DNA of 64,000 nt from Saururus chinensis (GCA_035235625.1 CP141146.1:20764501-20828500); one strand, 5' to 3'. Counted from the first letter of the stretch, positions 24,565 through 36,539 are shown. Translations and numbers: made by a program. The notes: a model not told the origin generated them from the letters alone.

Positions 24565-25100
24565 GTATGATTTTTCTTATAAATTTGCTAATTTTTCTAA
24601 TTTTAGTCATTGGATTTTGCTTGCATTTCCCATACGTAAGTGGTTAACAAATTTCCTCTAACAAAACTAGTTACAAATTGCTTGTTGTGATTAGTTCGTA
24701 ATGATTAAATTTTGTTTTTTTGTTAGTAAGCATCAATTAGTCTCAAATTGACTGCTGTGAAGAAATTCTATTACATGTTACTATGAAACTGCGAACTGAA
24801 TAACTACAAAACTGGAAAAATATAAATTTACTATAAATATACGTGGTTAAATAAAATTAAATAGAACTGAAATTTAAATAAAATGAAATTAAATTTCATG
24901 GTTATTTGACATAAATATGTGTATAAGTGGAAAAGCATGAAACACAATAATTGGAAAACTATAAATCTGGAAAACTATAAAGCTGGATCATTGAATAATA
25001 AATAAAAAATATTGTCGTTATTTTATTTGAACATTGTCTTTATTATTAAAAGTTTGATTATACAATATTTTTATATTCTATTTTCATCTAACATATTTGT
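24565..25100. other. Probable intron in the 5' UTR
   Basis: AT-rich, non-coding, between the donor at 24564/24565 and the acceptor-like TATAG at 25101-25104. Near its end the ACTGGAAAACTATAAA motif starts to appear. Confidence 0.4.
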
Positions 25101-25665
25101 ATAGGAAATATGTCTAAGTCTGCCGAAAACTATAAAACTGGAAAACTATAATATCAGAAAACTATAAAACTGGATCATTGGATAATAAATAAAAAACATT
25201 CTCTTTATTTTATTTGAACAGTCTCGATTTACAATTTTTTATATTTCCTTTTCATCTAAGTATAGGAAGTATGTCTAAGTCTGCTGAAAACTATAAAACT
25301 TGAAAACGGGAAAACTAGAAAACTATAAAACTGGAACATTGGATAATAAATAAAAAACTATCTCTTTATTTTATTTGAACATTCTTGATTATACAATATT
25401 TTTATATTTCCTTTTCATCTAACAAATATAGGAAGTATGTCTAAGTCTGCTGAAAACTATAAAACTGGAAAACTGGAAAACGGGAAAACTGGAAAATGAG
25501 AAAACTAGAAAACTATAAAACTGGATCATTTATCATAAATAAAAAACATTCTCTTTATTTTATTTGAACATTCTCTTTATTAATATCTTGAGTATACAAT
25601 ATTTTTATATTCCCTTTTCATTGATTTTTAATCTAACATATTTGTATAGGAAATATGTCTAACTC
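25101..25665 (+). repeat. Serial duplication of acceptor plus start codon
   Basis: TATAGGAA(A/G)TATGTCTAA(G/C)TCTGC occurs four times, with the ATG at 25110, 25271, 25437 and 25655 (spacings 161, 166 and 218 bp). The repeats also share CTATAAAACTGGA, CATTCTCTTTATTTTATTTG and ACAATATTTTTATATT. Only the last copy opens into the long frame (MSNSAGK...). The first three read MSKSAENYK and soon stop. ACTGGAAAAC words are amplified within the units. Confidence 0.85.
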
Positions 25666-28600
25666 TGCAGGAAAAATAATGAAAAAGGGGAATCTGCCGA
25701 ATAAGCTTTATGAAGGGGACCCCCAATGCAAGTCAAGTTATTATTATATTGGTAAATTAAAAGACCACTTTGACAGGCACAAAGTGCAGAAGAAGTCGTT
25801 TGATAGGACATGTTTTGGTAAGATTATGGAATGTGAGGTTACACGAAACATGTTCCCTGCCCAAGCCTTCCACCATCTCCTTAAGAGGCATAAGGGGGAT
25901 TACCTATTTCAAGTGAATGAGAAGATGAGCATAAAGCTTTCCCCAAAGGAATTTTGTATGGTTAGTGGCCTGAAATTTGCTGACTCTACCCCTCCTCTCC
26001 CATCAGTGCCGAAATTCTTGAAGAAAGGCAGCCTCTTACTGCGAATATTTGGGAGGTCGAAGTTATTAATAAGGAAGGAGGAGTTGTTCCAAAAGATCAC
26101 AGTATGTGAAAATGACAAGGATGCCATAAAGTTGGATGTAGTTCTTGTATTAGAAAGTTTATTGGTGGGTAGAGGGTGGAACAATAAGGTGGATAGGAGA
26201 TACTTGCAGCTTGTAGATGACCTGGATGGTTTTGATGAGTATCCTTGGGGAAACCTTTGCTACTGGGACACATTGCGAGGTTTAGAGCAAGCTGCGAGGT
26301 CTATGGGCAATGTAAATTACAATGTCTATGATTTTGTGCATGTTGTAACGGTAAGTTTTACTTATTTAATTAATTTCTTAAAACATTTTAGTAATTAACT
26401 GATAGAGAGTTATGTTTTAGGTGTGGGCAATGGAGAGGATTCCGTTGTTGGGGGATTGCTGTGCAAGCAAAATGAGGAGTACTTTTCCTCTTATATGTAG
26501 CTGGGCATCTTACAAGAAGCCCAAATTCGATTATCTTGAGGAGGTGGTTTTACTCGGAAGGTATATACTAACTTTTCATTCGTTCATTTAGAATGACTTA
26601 TGCTATACACATACATAGTACATTTACCTTGCCATATGTATTGATATGTAGGTAAAGGTTTTGAAGGCTATAACTGTACATGAGGAGGACAAAGAGTCAA
26701 AGGCACTTATTCATAAAGCTGCAAGTTTGAAGTCCTTCTTGACAAATGAGAGAGTAACATTTACATCATTTGTCAGTCTTCAAAGAGCTTCTGATGGTGA
26801 GGATGTTGATATCAAGTCTACCTCTGATGATGACTCTACGCGGGAACGGAAATCCCAAGAGGTGGCTCAATCTTTAGATGAAGATGTAGATGAGAATTTT
26901 ATATTGAAATGCAGAGTGGCTAGGGAGACTTCTAATTGGAAGGAGGTTAGAAAGGGGAAACATAGGGTGGGGGATGAGGGTTTGCATGCCACATTGTAAG
27001 ATATATTGTCTTCCTTAAGAAGGATTGAAAATAAAGTAGATAAATTGGAGTCAGAGGTTATGACCAAGGCATCTAAGGAAAAGGAAAAAAGACTATGAGG
27101 TTTATGTTTCAATTACAAATTTGCCAATTTTAATATTTGAATTAAAATGAGCTAGAATGATGTGTTTGTAGGTTCCTGTTGTTGAAGAAAAAGTTTCTAG
27201 TCAAATGGATTGCGATTTGCCGCATGTTGATGAAGTAAGTACAGTGTAAAACTGTAATACTGTAAAACTGTAAAATAGTTCTAATTTTTCTTTGCTATTT
27301 TTATGTAGAATGTGGTTAAAGAGATGGATGGAGAGGCGGAAAAGGTGGTGGATGTGGAGGATGAGGCAGAGGCTGAGGAGGAGGGGGAGGATGATGAAGA
27401 GGAGGCGGAGGCAGAGGAGGAGGATGAAGAGGAGGATGAGGATGAGGATGAGGATGAGAAGGATGAGGAGGATGAGGATGAGGAGGAGGATAAGGAGGAG
27501 GATGAAGTTAAGGAGGAAGAGAAGAAGGAGGAGGAAGCCAAACATGAGGGTATGGAGGTGGATAAGGACGAAGAAGATCAGGAGGATAAGGAGGAGATGG
27601 AGGAGAAGGGTCAGGATGCAAAGGAGGAGGAGAAGGGGGAGGAGGCAAATGAGGATGAGGAGGAGGGTGAGAAGGAGAAGGGGGAGGAGGCTAGGAAGGA
27701 GGAGAATAGGGAGGATGCAAAGGAGGATGAGGAGGAATCTGATAAGGAAAAGGAGGAGGGGAAGGGAGAGGATGTAAAGGAGGAGGAGGAGGAGGGTGTC
27801 GTGGGGACTATTGTTGCCGTTGAGGTACAGATAATTATTGTTAATTAAAAGTAGTTGTATATAACAAGAAGTAATATGTTTTCTTATCTTCTTATGTAGG
27901 ACGAAGAAGATGACAATAAGCCTTTAAGTCAGTGTAAATTGGAAACGGCACCAGCGGGAAGGGTGAGGGCTAAGAGTAAATATCGAAAACCCCCCTACAC
28001 AGACCCACAAAAAAAGGGCAAAAAAAGAAAGGCCACTGAGAAGGATATGGATATGTGGCCTGAACCCCTAAAGGTTGATACCTCTACCATGAAGAAGTGA
28101 AGAGCAATAAATTGCTAATGCTAAGCGAGGCTGCCCGATTGGATTTTACTAACCCAGTTTCATTTGGGGCAACAGAGGAGGACAAGTTAAATAAGTTTTT
28201 AGAGAAGGGTGTTAAGAAGTGAGTTCATTTGTTATTATTCCAAATGGGAATGTTTTATTTTTAATACTATTTACTTAGCATTGTATTTGATTTGAGTGTT
28301 GGTATTTGTAATAATTAGATATGCAGAAATTGGGGGCATTCTTATAACCCCAGCATTATTAAAGGGTTTTACAAACCCTGGGAGATGGCTAGGAGATGAA
28401 GTATGTGTATTGATTTATGTCGTTTTAATAAACGTTTGTAAAGGCTAAGGTATGAATATGTATTAATCTATTGTGTTCTTGTTTCTATATAGCACATTGA
28501 TGCTTATGTGACATTCATGCGCAACAATGGGCCTCGATGGGTGAGGGACCAAGCATTCCACTCAGTTCATTTCCTGGTAAGCCATCATTTTTTTTAATTC

Positions 28601-29425
28601 ACTGAACTCTGAACTGTGAAATGTATAACTATCAATAGGATATTGGATAACTGTCAATAGGATAGTGGATAACTGCCAATCGAATAGTGGATAGTGGATA
28701 ACTGCCAATGGGTGAGGATGAAAGTTAATTTACTATGTGTTTGCAGAGATTGCTTGTGCGTGACTACAAGGATGCACTAGATAAGTGGATGGTATTCAAA
28801 GATGCACATGGCACGCTGCCAGAGTTAGAGGAATGGGCCAACATGTGGACATCAGTCCCAGACTCTTTGAAGAGCTTGTTGAGTGTGAAAGGAAAACCAT
28901 TTTCTGAATTTGCACATCATTACTTCCCACTCCATGTCAACAACAATCATTGGATTTTGGTGGTGCTTCGTATATGGGAAGGTGATATTCAGATTTTTGA
29001 CCCTCTTTACTCAGGACAAGATTTCGAAAAGTATGACACGGAGGTGGGCAAGCTAAAGGTCCTTATACCTCTAATCCTCTATAAGTTTGGATGGCTAGAG
29101 TGAGCCAAATGGTGGACAATGGATATTGTAGAGGTAGTAGGTCACCCCAAACAGGTTAACTGTGATGACTGTGGGGTTCTTGTATGTTTATACATGTGGT
29201 ATTTGTCACACCGATATGCTTTTGACTTCACTAGTGAGGATGTTCCCCTGCTAAGGAAGTTACTTGCGTACCAGTTATGGACAAAAAAAGGGTTACGGTA
29301 TGAACTTAGTGTGGCATGAATTATTTTCATCTCTTAACATTTAATTAAGGGCTTTACTAATGCAGCTGATGAACCCTTTTTCAAAGTATGACAACGGCCT
29401 TCCGGAGACATACAAGCAAGCATAG
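25655..29425 (+). pseudogene. DUF1985-Ulp1 (C48) protease gene, damaged
   Basis: Exon 1 (25655-26350) encodes a DUF1985 domain: LSPKEFCMVSGLKF, then LVLESLLVGRGW, then YLQLVDDLDGFDEYPWGNL. Further exons by GT-AG reading are 26421-26560, 26652-27099, 27172-27234, an acidic exon 27309-27824, 27900 to about 28218, two short exons near 28.32-28.58 kb, the protease exon from about 28.75 kb, and a last exon at about 29365-29425. The protease part keeps His (28948-28950, in NNHWILVVL), Asp (28999-29001, IFDP), Gln (29152-29154) and Cys (29170-29172, DDCGVLVC), the C48 set. Damage: in-frame TAA at 26997, a frame change near 28.09 kb, TGA at 29101, and a frame mismatch at the 26560/26652 junction. C48 enzymes cleave SUMO-type conjugates; the role in MULEs is unknown. 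Confidence 0.8.
27309..27824 (+). repeat. Glu/Asp/Lys low-complexity exon
   Basis: An exon of 172 codons made mostly of GAG, GAT and AAG triplets, coding a highly acidic tract between DUF1985 and the protease. The purine-only repeat makes long shadow frames: an Arg/Met-rich one on plus and Leu- or Ser-rich ones on minus. They are artefacts. Such acidic linkers are common in plant DUF1985 proteins. Confidence 0.8.
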
Positions 29426-30390
29426 CCTCTGCCAAATGTTGAAGCACAAACCCTGCCAAGATATTGTTCTTTTATGGTGTATTTAAATTATTTGCTACAC
29501 ATTTAGTTATTGTTCTTTAATGGTGTATTCAAAATAGATATTGTTGTCACCATATGGTTAGTTTATGGTATATTATAAATACGAACAACACAACACATTC
29601 AGTTATTATTCTTTTATGGTGTGTTCGGGTGGATATTGTCTTAAACATACAAACATTTGGCATTAAGTTCAACTGGATTAGCAATTCGAACTGGAATGCT
29701 TTTCACTGTCAACTGTGAACTGGAAAACGCACATCTACAAACTGGAATACTATCCGTTGTGAACGGGAACACTGTCCGCTGTGAACTGGAAAACTATCAG
29801 CTGTGAACTGGAAAACTTTTCAAGTACACAGTACACATGGAACACCTAGAAAGCCAATTTGGGCTTTGTACACCTTTATCCGAACGTAATGTAGACGTAA
29901 TATAACCCGCTGTAGTTTTTTCACTTATACATGTCATATGATGAAGAAGAGGGTAAGTGCTCTCAAAAATACCATATATATATTTGCGAGTTCCCATATG
30001 AGCGTCTCCATTGTATGACAGCCCGACAGGAAAACGCAACATCGTTCTCTCAGTCCAGGAAAATGACTACATCCTCAGGTGGTTTTATCACCAGAAAGGC
30101 TTCCTACATGGGTTGGTTGATCTTTTGACCTACTTTTGTTTGGGCATTTGTTTCCTTCTTCACGACTTTTCTTTGGCACGTCTGAACGGACAGCTCCGTA
30201 TAGTCATTCCATGCAGAAGATTCATTCATGTGATTTGGGATGATGAGAACTGTGTTAATAGATGAAAAATGGTATTTTGATTTGGTTATATATATGGGTC
30301 ATTACGTATTTTATGATAAAAAGATTTCTGGCCATCTGGAAAACTGAAAAGTTGGAAGACTGGATAACTATGAAACTGGAAAAGTAGACA
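29426..30390. other. Spacer between the two MULE genes
   Basis: No supported gene. It carries repeats of GTGAACTGGAAAACTAT (29.69-29.83 kb) and CTGGAAAACTGAAAAG (30.33-30.40 kb), the same motif amplified upstream of the protease gene. An 84-codon frame at 30.01-30.27 kb has no recognisable family. Confidence 0.4.
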
Positions 30391-30455
30391 ACTGGATTGC
30401 TGATATGATACAAGAAGAGCATTGAAAGGGATACACAAAGTTTGTTGTGTGTTTG

Positions 30456-32862
30456 GGATGTACATTGGGATGCAAGTTGTAGGAAATATAATTACGACAA
30501 TGCAGAATCAAAACTAATTGAAGTCCCATGCATGGTGACTTATGTTGCTCTTTTGGATATGTTGTACGAAGTGTGTTAATGGTCAAAGAAAGATTACTTA
30601 TTAAAGTTATGTTTCATATATCCTATTGCAGTGCCTATTGACCTTCCACCTTCTCAAATAAATGACAATGGAACTCTATATTGCTTCCTTCGAGAGAATA
30701 AACTGAGGTCGAATGGAATACCATTGATGATAACTAAAGAACGCAAAGAGAATATTACTGAAGGGAATATTAGTGTCAATGTGCCGAAATGGCATGAGGA
30801 GATGATAAGCAAAAGTGCAAAGTGGGAGGTGAAAATAAGAAGAAGTGGAGCCATGTGGGAGGAGAAGGGCACATTTTCTAGTGTACCATACAACACAACT
30901 GTCAATCTCAGTTGTGATGAAGATAAACTTCAAGTTGATGAGCTATTTCATTTGGAGGAGGAGAGTAGGATGAAGAAAACTCAAACGTCCTGAATTGATA
31001 TCGATTGAAGCATTAATGAATATGTCCCAAACACGAATATAGATGACTTTCAATTTGGGCAGGATCCTTATTATGTTTCACCATTAGCATATGAAGATGA
31101 TCCTATAGGCGAGAAGAATAATGGTGCAGAAGACCATGATATGAGCGCTCTAACACCCGAAGATCAGCCTTGTAATGATCAAAGGTACAGTCAATATTGT
31201 GAATCGAGATTTGTAAGTTTATATTATGTATATGTATGAGACTATTAATACAAAATATATTGTGTAGATCAAATGGAAGCAACTGTAGTCAGCAACCGCC
31301 TGTTGACGAAGATGTGGAAAACATAGACAGTCCAAAAATATCAGTTCCAGTTCCTGTTAAAAGAAGGTAAGTTTGTTTTTTGTTTTGGAAGTTTATAAGT
31401 TTCGCAGTTTTACAGTGTGGCAGGTTTTCAGCTTGGCAGTTTTTCAATTTGGAAGTTTTTCTTTTGGCAGTGTTTCAATATGTGGCGGTTATTCTTTTTG
31501 GCATGGTTAACTTTTGGTAGTTTCTAGTTGAATAATTTACATTTTTAATTTTCAAGAAGAATAAGAGATTGATACTTGTTGAAGAACCCCTAAGTTTGGT
31601 GTACAAAATGGACATTAGTGGGGAGGATCCCTATGTAAATAATGACTTTGGTGATCAATTAGGGAAGGCCTTCTATGATTGCGAATCGATAGAAATTGGT
31701 CAACAGTTAAAGGACAAAGCCATGCTTCAACTTCACCTTCACAACATGACCATGTACACCAAGTTTCAGTTTAAGGTTATATATTCAAATAAATCAAGGT
31801 ATACAATCAGATGTGTAGTTGAGAACTGCCCATGGAGACTACATGCCTCGAGAATTAGTGGATGTTTCATGTTCAAAGTGAAGGAAATGAATTCAGTACA
31901 GACATGTTCGAAGGCATTACTTAGTGAAGATCATTGTCAAGCAAAAAGATCCAGGCCTCTCCCCCCACTTCTACATTGCAGTAAAGACAAATCGGCCACA
32001 GGTATTTGCTGAACAAATGACCATCATACAATAGATTAATCCAAATGCGCACAAGTGGCCAGTGGATGTAGATGTAGCTAAATAGGCAAATGTACACTTT
32101 CCCGGGAAGAGGTATAATGTTGTGACATCTAATGGGTGCGAGAGTTTTAACTCCATGATTAAAGAGTATTGGGAATATCCAATTTTAGCCATATTAGAGG
32201 GTATACGCTTAAAGATGCAAGATATGTGGTATCAACGTATCATATGTGCAGGGAAGTGGACTAGTGAATTAACCTTGTCGGCAGAAAATGAGATTGAGGT
32301 AATGGCTAAGGAAGCATGTGCACTTGCATGCTATCCAATCAATGCATATGAGTTTTATACAAAGTCGTATCCTTATGATGATAAAGTTGATTTTGAAGGT
32401 AGGACATACACCTGTGGGAAATTTCAGGTTATGGGTCTACCATGTGAACATGCATTGGCTGCATGCTCAAAAAGACACATTGATTATCATGCATATTGTT
32501 CACCATTTTACAGGGCAGATACATATAAGGAGGTTTACAAATGTGGCATATACCCTGTTCTACATAAAGGTCAATGGGAAATACCGGATTCTATCAGTGC
32601 AATTCAATTGAAGCCTCCGCATTCAAGGATTCCCGCCGAACGACCAAAGAAGAAGCAAATACTCTCGCACAGAGAAGAAAAAAGAACAGTGAAGTGTAGT
32701 AAATGTAAGGGGTTTGGCCATAACAGGGCTACTTGTTAGTTCCCAGTTAGGCATCATAAGCGCAAAGACAATGAACACAGTACTAGAATAGATATAGGCG
32801 AACCTCAGGCAGTTAGAAATCATACAGGAAAGAGACAAGTCCTAAGAAAGAAGAAAAAATAA
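30456..32862 (+). pseudogene. MURA-like transposase gene lacking the DDE core
   Basis: The N-terminal part (about 30.46-30.99 kb) fits the PB1-like region of plant MULE transposases. A MuDR-type DNA-binding block follows at 31.6-31.9 kb (GKAFYDCESI ... RYTIRCVVENCPWRLHAS). The end has a SWIM zinc finger (TYTCGKFQVMGLPCEHALAAC region, 32.41-32.47 kb) and a CCHC knuckle (CSKCKGFGHNRATC, 32.69-32.74 kb). The roughly 250-residue catalytic region between them is absent: within about 100 bp (31.98-32.10 kb) the sequence passes from the end of the DNA-binding part to SNGCESFNSM, which lies after the core in relatives. There are several stops and frame changes besides. It cannot code a working transposase. 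Confidence 0.8.
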
Positions 32863-33160
32863 TAACTCCTTGAAATGTGTTACATGTTTATAGCGAAATG
32901 TATTTTTGAATATCTTACTAAATATGGTCAATGCAACTCCAATCTACTTTATTGTAGCCATTCTCTACTCTTCCCGTAAGTTTACTTTTTTTTTGTTGGT
33001 ATCTTTTTCCATCCCAAACCTATTAAACTTTGCCCAGCTGAATAAAATTTTCATATATCAATCATTGACCAAAAGCAAACTTTTTTATTGTTGTCCTACA
33101 TAAGTTTTCAGTCATAACGATGCAACTGATGTCTGATCTCTAGCTACTTTATTTTCACAG

Positions 33161-34117
33161 ATCCCTGGGGATATGGTTGCGAATGCCATGCTTGCTATGA
33201 TACTCACAAATTACAATCAGCCGTCACAATTTGTCTATCACATGGGCTCATCTCTTAGAAATCCTATCAAATACTCCTTCGTTCAGGATTATGCATTCAA
33301 ATACTTCTCCACCTGCCCTTGCATTGCCAAGGATAACACTGCCATTGACATCCGTAGGTGTAGGGCCTTCCGCACAATGTCGAGCTTTCGCCAATTTATG
33401 ACTCTACGTTATAGGATACCACTTGAGGTAATTTTGGCAATGACTAATTGATGCAGAAAGTATGTGCTTTTCATTGACGTGACGAATGCACATGCTTATA
33501 TGAGGAAGCATTTTGGTCCTCCAACCAGAATATCCTCCATGAGGTAGTAGCCATCAATCATGAGGATCAATAATGCACACACTACACATCTTGAAATTCT
33601 CATGATCAAGTTTCTCCTATTCCTAAAGAATATCCTGGCAGAGATTTAAAAAAACGGCCATACAGTTTTGATATGTGTATCTTGCATTTCTATGCCATGT
33701 TTGTCAAGACTGAGTAGATGATGTCCTATGCAGGGATTGCGCATAGCTAGTGCAACAGGTGCCTTTCATCAGAAGACATACAATACCCTGAATAGAATGT
33801 ACCACTCTGTTATGCTTCTCTTTAATCTCTATCGGCCTATATTTTCTTCAAAGGAAGGTAAAATTGTATACAACTTACAACCAATTGTATATGCAAACCT
33901 TTTAATTCAAAGCAAGTGATACATCATGACTTTCATCACCCTAATATTTTCTATCTGCAAATTTGATGATGTCAACATGCAGAAGTTGAGGGTTTCCACA
34001 AAAAATAATGCCAAGGAATTGGAGAAGTTGAATTTTGATCCTAAATGCATTAATTAGGAAGAGTACTTCATGAATGTTCATATTCCGGGTCTAGTCAGGC
34101 ACACATTCAATGTGTAA
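33161..34117 (+). pseudogene. 3' fragment of a fatty acyl-CoA reductase gene
   Basis: Three exon-like blocks match the C-terminal part of alcohol-forming fatty acyl-CoA reductases (FAR/MS2 type, which make primary alcohols for wax and pollen-wall lipids). 33161-33427, after a TTTTCACAG acceptor: IPGDMVANAMLAM ... YHMGSSLRNPIKYS. 33734-33857: YNTLNRMYHSVMLLFNLYRP. About 33960-34117: FDDVNMQKLRV ... LNFDPKCIN ... EEYFMNVHIPG. Intron positions are kept, so it is not a processed copy. Damage: TAG at 34055-34057 where the family has Trp (INWEDYF), and the third acceptor has lost its AG (CTGCAA). No N-terminal Rossmann part is present upstream. It may be a captured fragment at the MULE edge or a genomic relic. 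Confidence 0.75.
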
Positions 34118-34734
34118 AATTACATACTACAAGGTTTATGAGTTCAACAAGCTAGAAAAGGGAAGCTACTATGATCCCACATATTTGTATTCTTTAGCAA
34201 AATTTCTTTATTTTAAAATCTTTTTGGCAAATGTATTGTATTCATGTAGAAATTGTGTAAGTGGATGATCTTAACAAGATAAATCCCTATCAAATTTAGT
34301 AAATCCTTATGTATGAAATGTAGCAGATCATTTTCCTATTGAAAATTAGAATATGCTGGTGTTACACAAAAACCTTTGTCCATGCGCATATGCCTCAATC
34401 CCATTCACCTTGCATAATTTTATAATTAGTTTGGAGTTCGAGGAGTCCCCTCAATCACATACTTGAATTACCACGCATATTGCTAAGCCAGTCACAAGAG
34501 GAAATCACATTAGGTACAAAATAGCTTGCACAAGAGAGCTAGGATTTCCCTACCAAAATTAATGTACAATTAACAAATAATACATCTGTACCTATTAATT
34601 AAAATGTCAAAGATAACACAAGAGACCACATATTCCTTTTCTTGATAAGCTTTAGCTATCATTTCAATGAATATATAATTGAAAAATAAACTAGATACCC
34701 TAATTGTTACGTAGAACGGGAGCTGAAATAAACT
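34118..34734. other. No gene; AT-rich spacer
   Basis: No frame or repeat that I can name. It could be 3' flank of the dead reductase gene. Confidence 0.35.
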
Positions 34735-35222
34735 ACAAAATTAGGGGTATGTGTTCATGAATGTCCATTGTCAGGTTGTCCGTTGGTGTCCGTATTCATA
34801 TTTATATAGGGCAAACATTTTTTTTATGTCCATGTCAGACATGGACCAACAAATTTTGTCTGCCCTATTAGATGGTTAAGGACATGGACAAACAATTGTC
34901 CGTGTCCACGGATGTTTGTGTACGCCCATTTTCAACAAAATAGGGACTACAATAAAAAAAAGGGGGGGGATTAATGGTTATGTATTACGCTAGGAGTTAC
35001 CCTAACATGTTGTAACGTAGTATATAACTTCTAGACAATAGTAAAAGGTAAAAAAATTAGGATCTAATTGCTATATAGCAAGTTAAAACTTAGCCTAACC
35101 TATTACATAGATATTAGACAATAAGAATTGAGTTTTTTAGTGCATGTCCTTATCCGTCCTTGTCCATGGTGGATAGACTTGGACAAAACATAATACAGAC
35201 AGGGTTGATACGGATAGACACG

Positions 35223-35256
<34 letters not shown>

Positions 35257-35310
35257 CATACATATACGGACAACCCCTTGTCCACGTCTATTTTTGTCCA
35301 TATGCAACCC
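34735..35310. mobile_element. Possible hAT-like relic
   Basis: Starts TTAGGGGTATGTG and ends CATATGCAACCCTGC, roughly inverted. The interior is rich in TGTCCGTGTCC and ATGGACA words in both orientations, as in the hAT-like element around 11.64-11.71 and 19.26-19.31 kb. It contains an (AT)n run at 35225-35254. The target duplication is unclear. Confidence 0.4.
35225..35254. repeat. (AT)n microsatellite
   Basis: An uninterrupted AT dinucleotide run of about 30 bp. Confidence 0.95.
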
Positions 35311-35502
35311 TGCAAAAATCTCGTGTGCCAATCAATATTTGAAAAAATGAAGCAATAGATTTTTTTACTTCAGTAGTCATCATAGGCTTGATTTTATTTT
35401 CCATTTCCGATTCTGAATGCCATTTCCCCCATTGACCCAAGTATTGAACATAAAAAATAAGTTACTTCTCGCCTGAAACATGTACAGCAGCTAAACGGCT
35501 TA

Positions 35503-35645
35503 TGAATATTTTATTTCACGTGTTGGTAATGATGATTAAATGTTTTTCCTTTCCTTAGATGTGGAAATGGCTGCTCATGAATATTTTATTTCAAGTGTTG
35601 GTAATGATGATTAAATGTTTTTCCTTTCCTTAGATGTGGAAATGC
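35503..35645. repeat. Tandem duplication, 75-bp unit
   Basis: GAATATTTTATTTCA(C/A)GTGTTGG starts at 35503 and again at 35578, with near identity up to ATGTGGAAATG. Confidence 0.9.
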
Positions 35646-36539
35646 CTACTGTATAGCAAATTTACTTGACCATGAATAGAGATAATTAAAGACAAGAAGT
35701 GGAATGTTATCATTATGTTCTTCAACGACAATAAGCCGAAAGTTAGTTGTGCGTGAGAGCCCTTTTTCCATGAAACCAGTGGCACACACGCTAGTGCTAA
35801 TATGTAATACATGTACTGTCGATCCTAAATATCAAAGGCCCTTATGCGTATGTGGCTTATGTTAGGCTTGTTGTAAATAATGAAAACATGAAAAATGCTT
35901 CCAAAGCATATATATAAATATAGGACAGAGGTACAAAATCATAGTAGCTACTGTTGACATGATATAGATATGTGTATAATATAAAATACTATGTGGACAC
36001 GACACTTGCTTTAGAATATATATAGGTACAGCATAAATACTTTATAGGTACGGCACATGTTTTGGAGTATGTGTGCTTGGAACCAAAAGTTTCAAGGAAA
36101 CATTCAAGCAATTCAGGGTCAAAAGAAGTTAACAAAAAATTAATTTTTAAATAAATAAAAGTCCCACTTTTATTTTCCTCTGGCTGTCCCTAGCAATTTA
36201 TGGTCAAGTTGACCCTGATATGTTTTTTTCACAAACTATAAGATAATTTTACCAACAATTCCATGTCAGGAAACAACAATTCCAACATCAAGACCCTTCC
36301 CTACATCACTGCAAATCAACCTTTGACACTCATAAGCCGAATGTAAGCTAGTACTAACATGCACTAATGTGTACTATTGATCGTAAATATAAAAGCTCTT
36401 AGTGGCTTATGTTTGTCCCATTGTCAGATATGGGAACATGAAAAACGCTTCATATAAATATAAGACAGAGATACGAAATAATACAGGCTACTGTTCACAT
36501 ATATAGATATGGGTACAATATAAAAACTATATGGACACA
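35646..36539. repeat. Imperfect duplications upstream of the CACTA end
   Basis: 35.85-36.00 kb and 36.39-36.54 kb are diverged copies (GAAAACATGAAAAATGCTTCC / GGAACATGAAAAACGCTTC; TATGTGGACACGAC / TATATGGACACAC). 36.20-36.33 kb (CACAAACTATAAGATAATTTTACC ... ACATCAAGACCC) recurs at 39.17-39.30 kb beyond the CACTA gene. Non-coding. Confidence 0.7.

Larger units (their letters stand above)
24055..32862 (+). mobile_element. Kaonashi-type MULE (DUF1985-Ulp1 plus MURA-like gene)
   Basis: Two plus-strand genes in tandem: a DUF1985-Ulp1 protease gene (25.65-29.43 kb) and a MuDR-type transposase gene (30.45-32.86 kb). MULEs that carry ULP-like genes are known from Arabidopsis as the Kaonashi group. 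A palindrome at 24055-24084 (arms TTGACCAAAGTAG) and a second hairpin at 24095-24138 (arms TGTGAGCAAGT) may mark its left end. No matching right end was found, so the limits are approximate. Both genes are damaged and the transposase lacks its catalytic core, so the copy is not autonomous. Confidence 0.7.

Noticed and set aside
27201-27777. Leu-rich and Ser-rich frames on minus and an Arg/Met-rich frame on plus
   Set aside because: Shadows of the purine repeat that encodes the acidic linker of the Ulp1 gene.
32318-32838. Frames overlapping the transposase zinc-finger region
   Set aside because: Out-of-frame shadows of the SWIM and CCHC part of the MURA-like gene.
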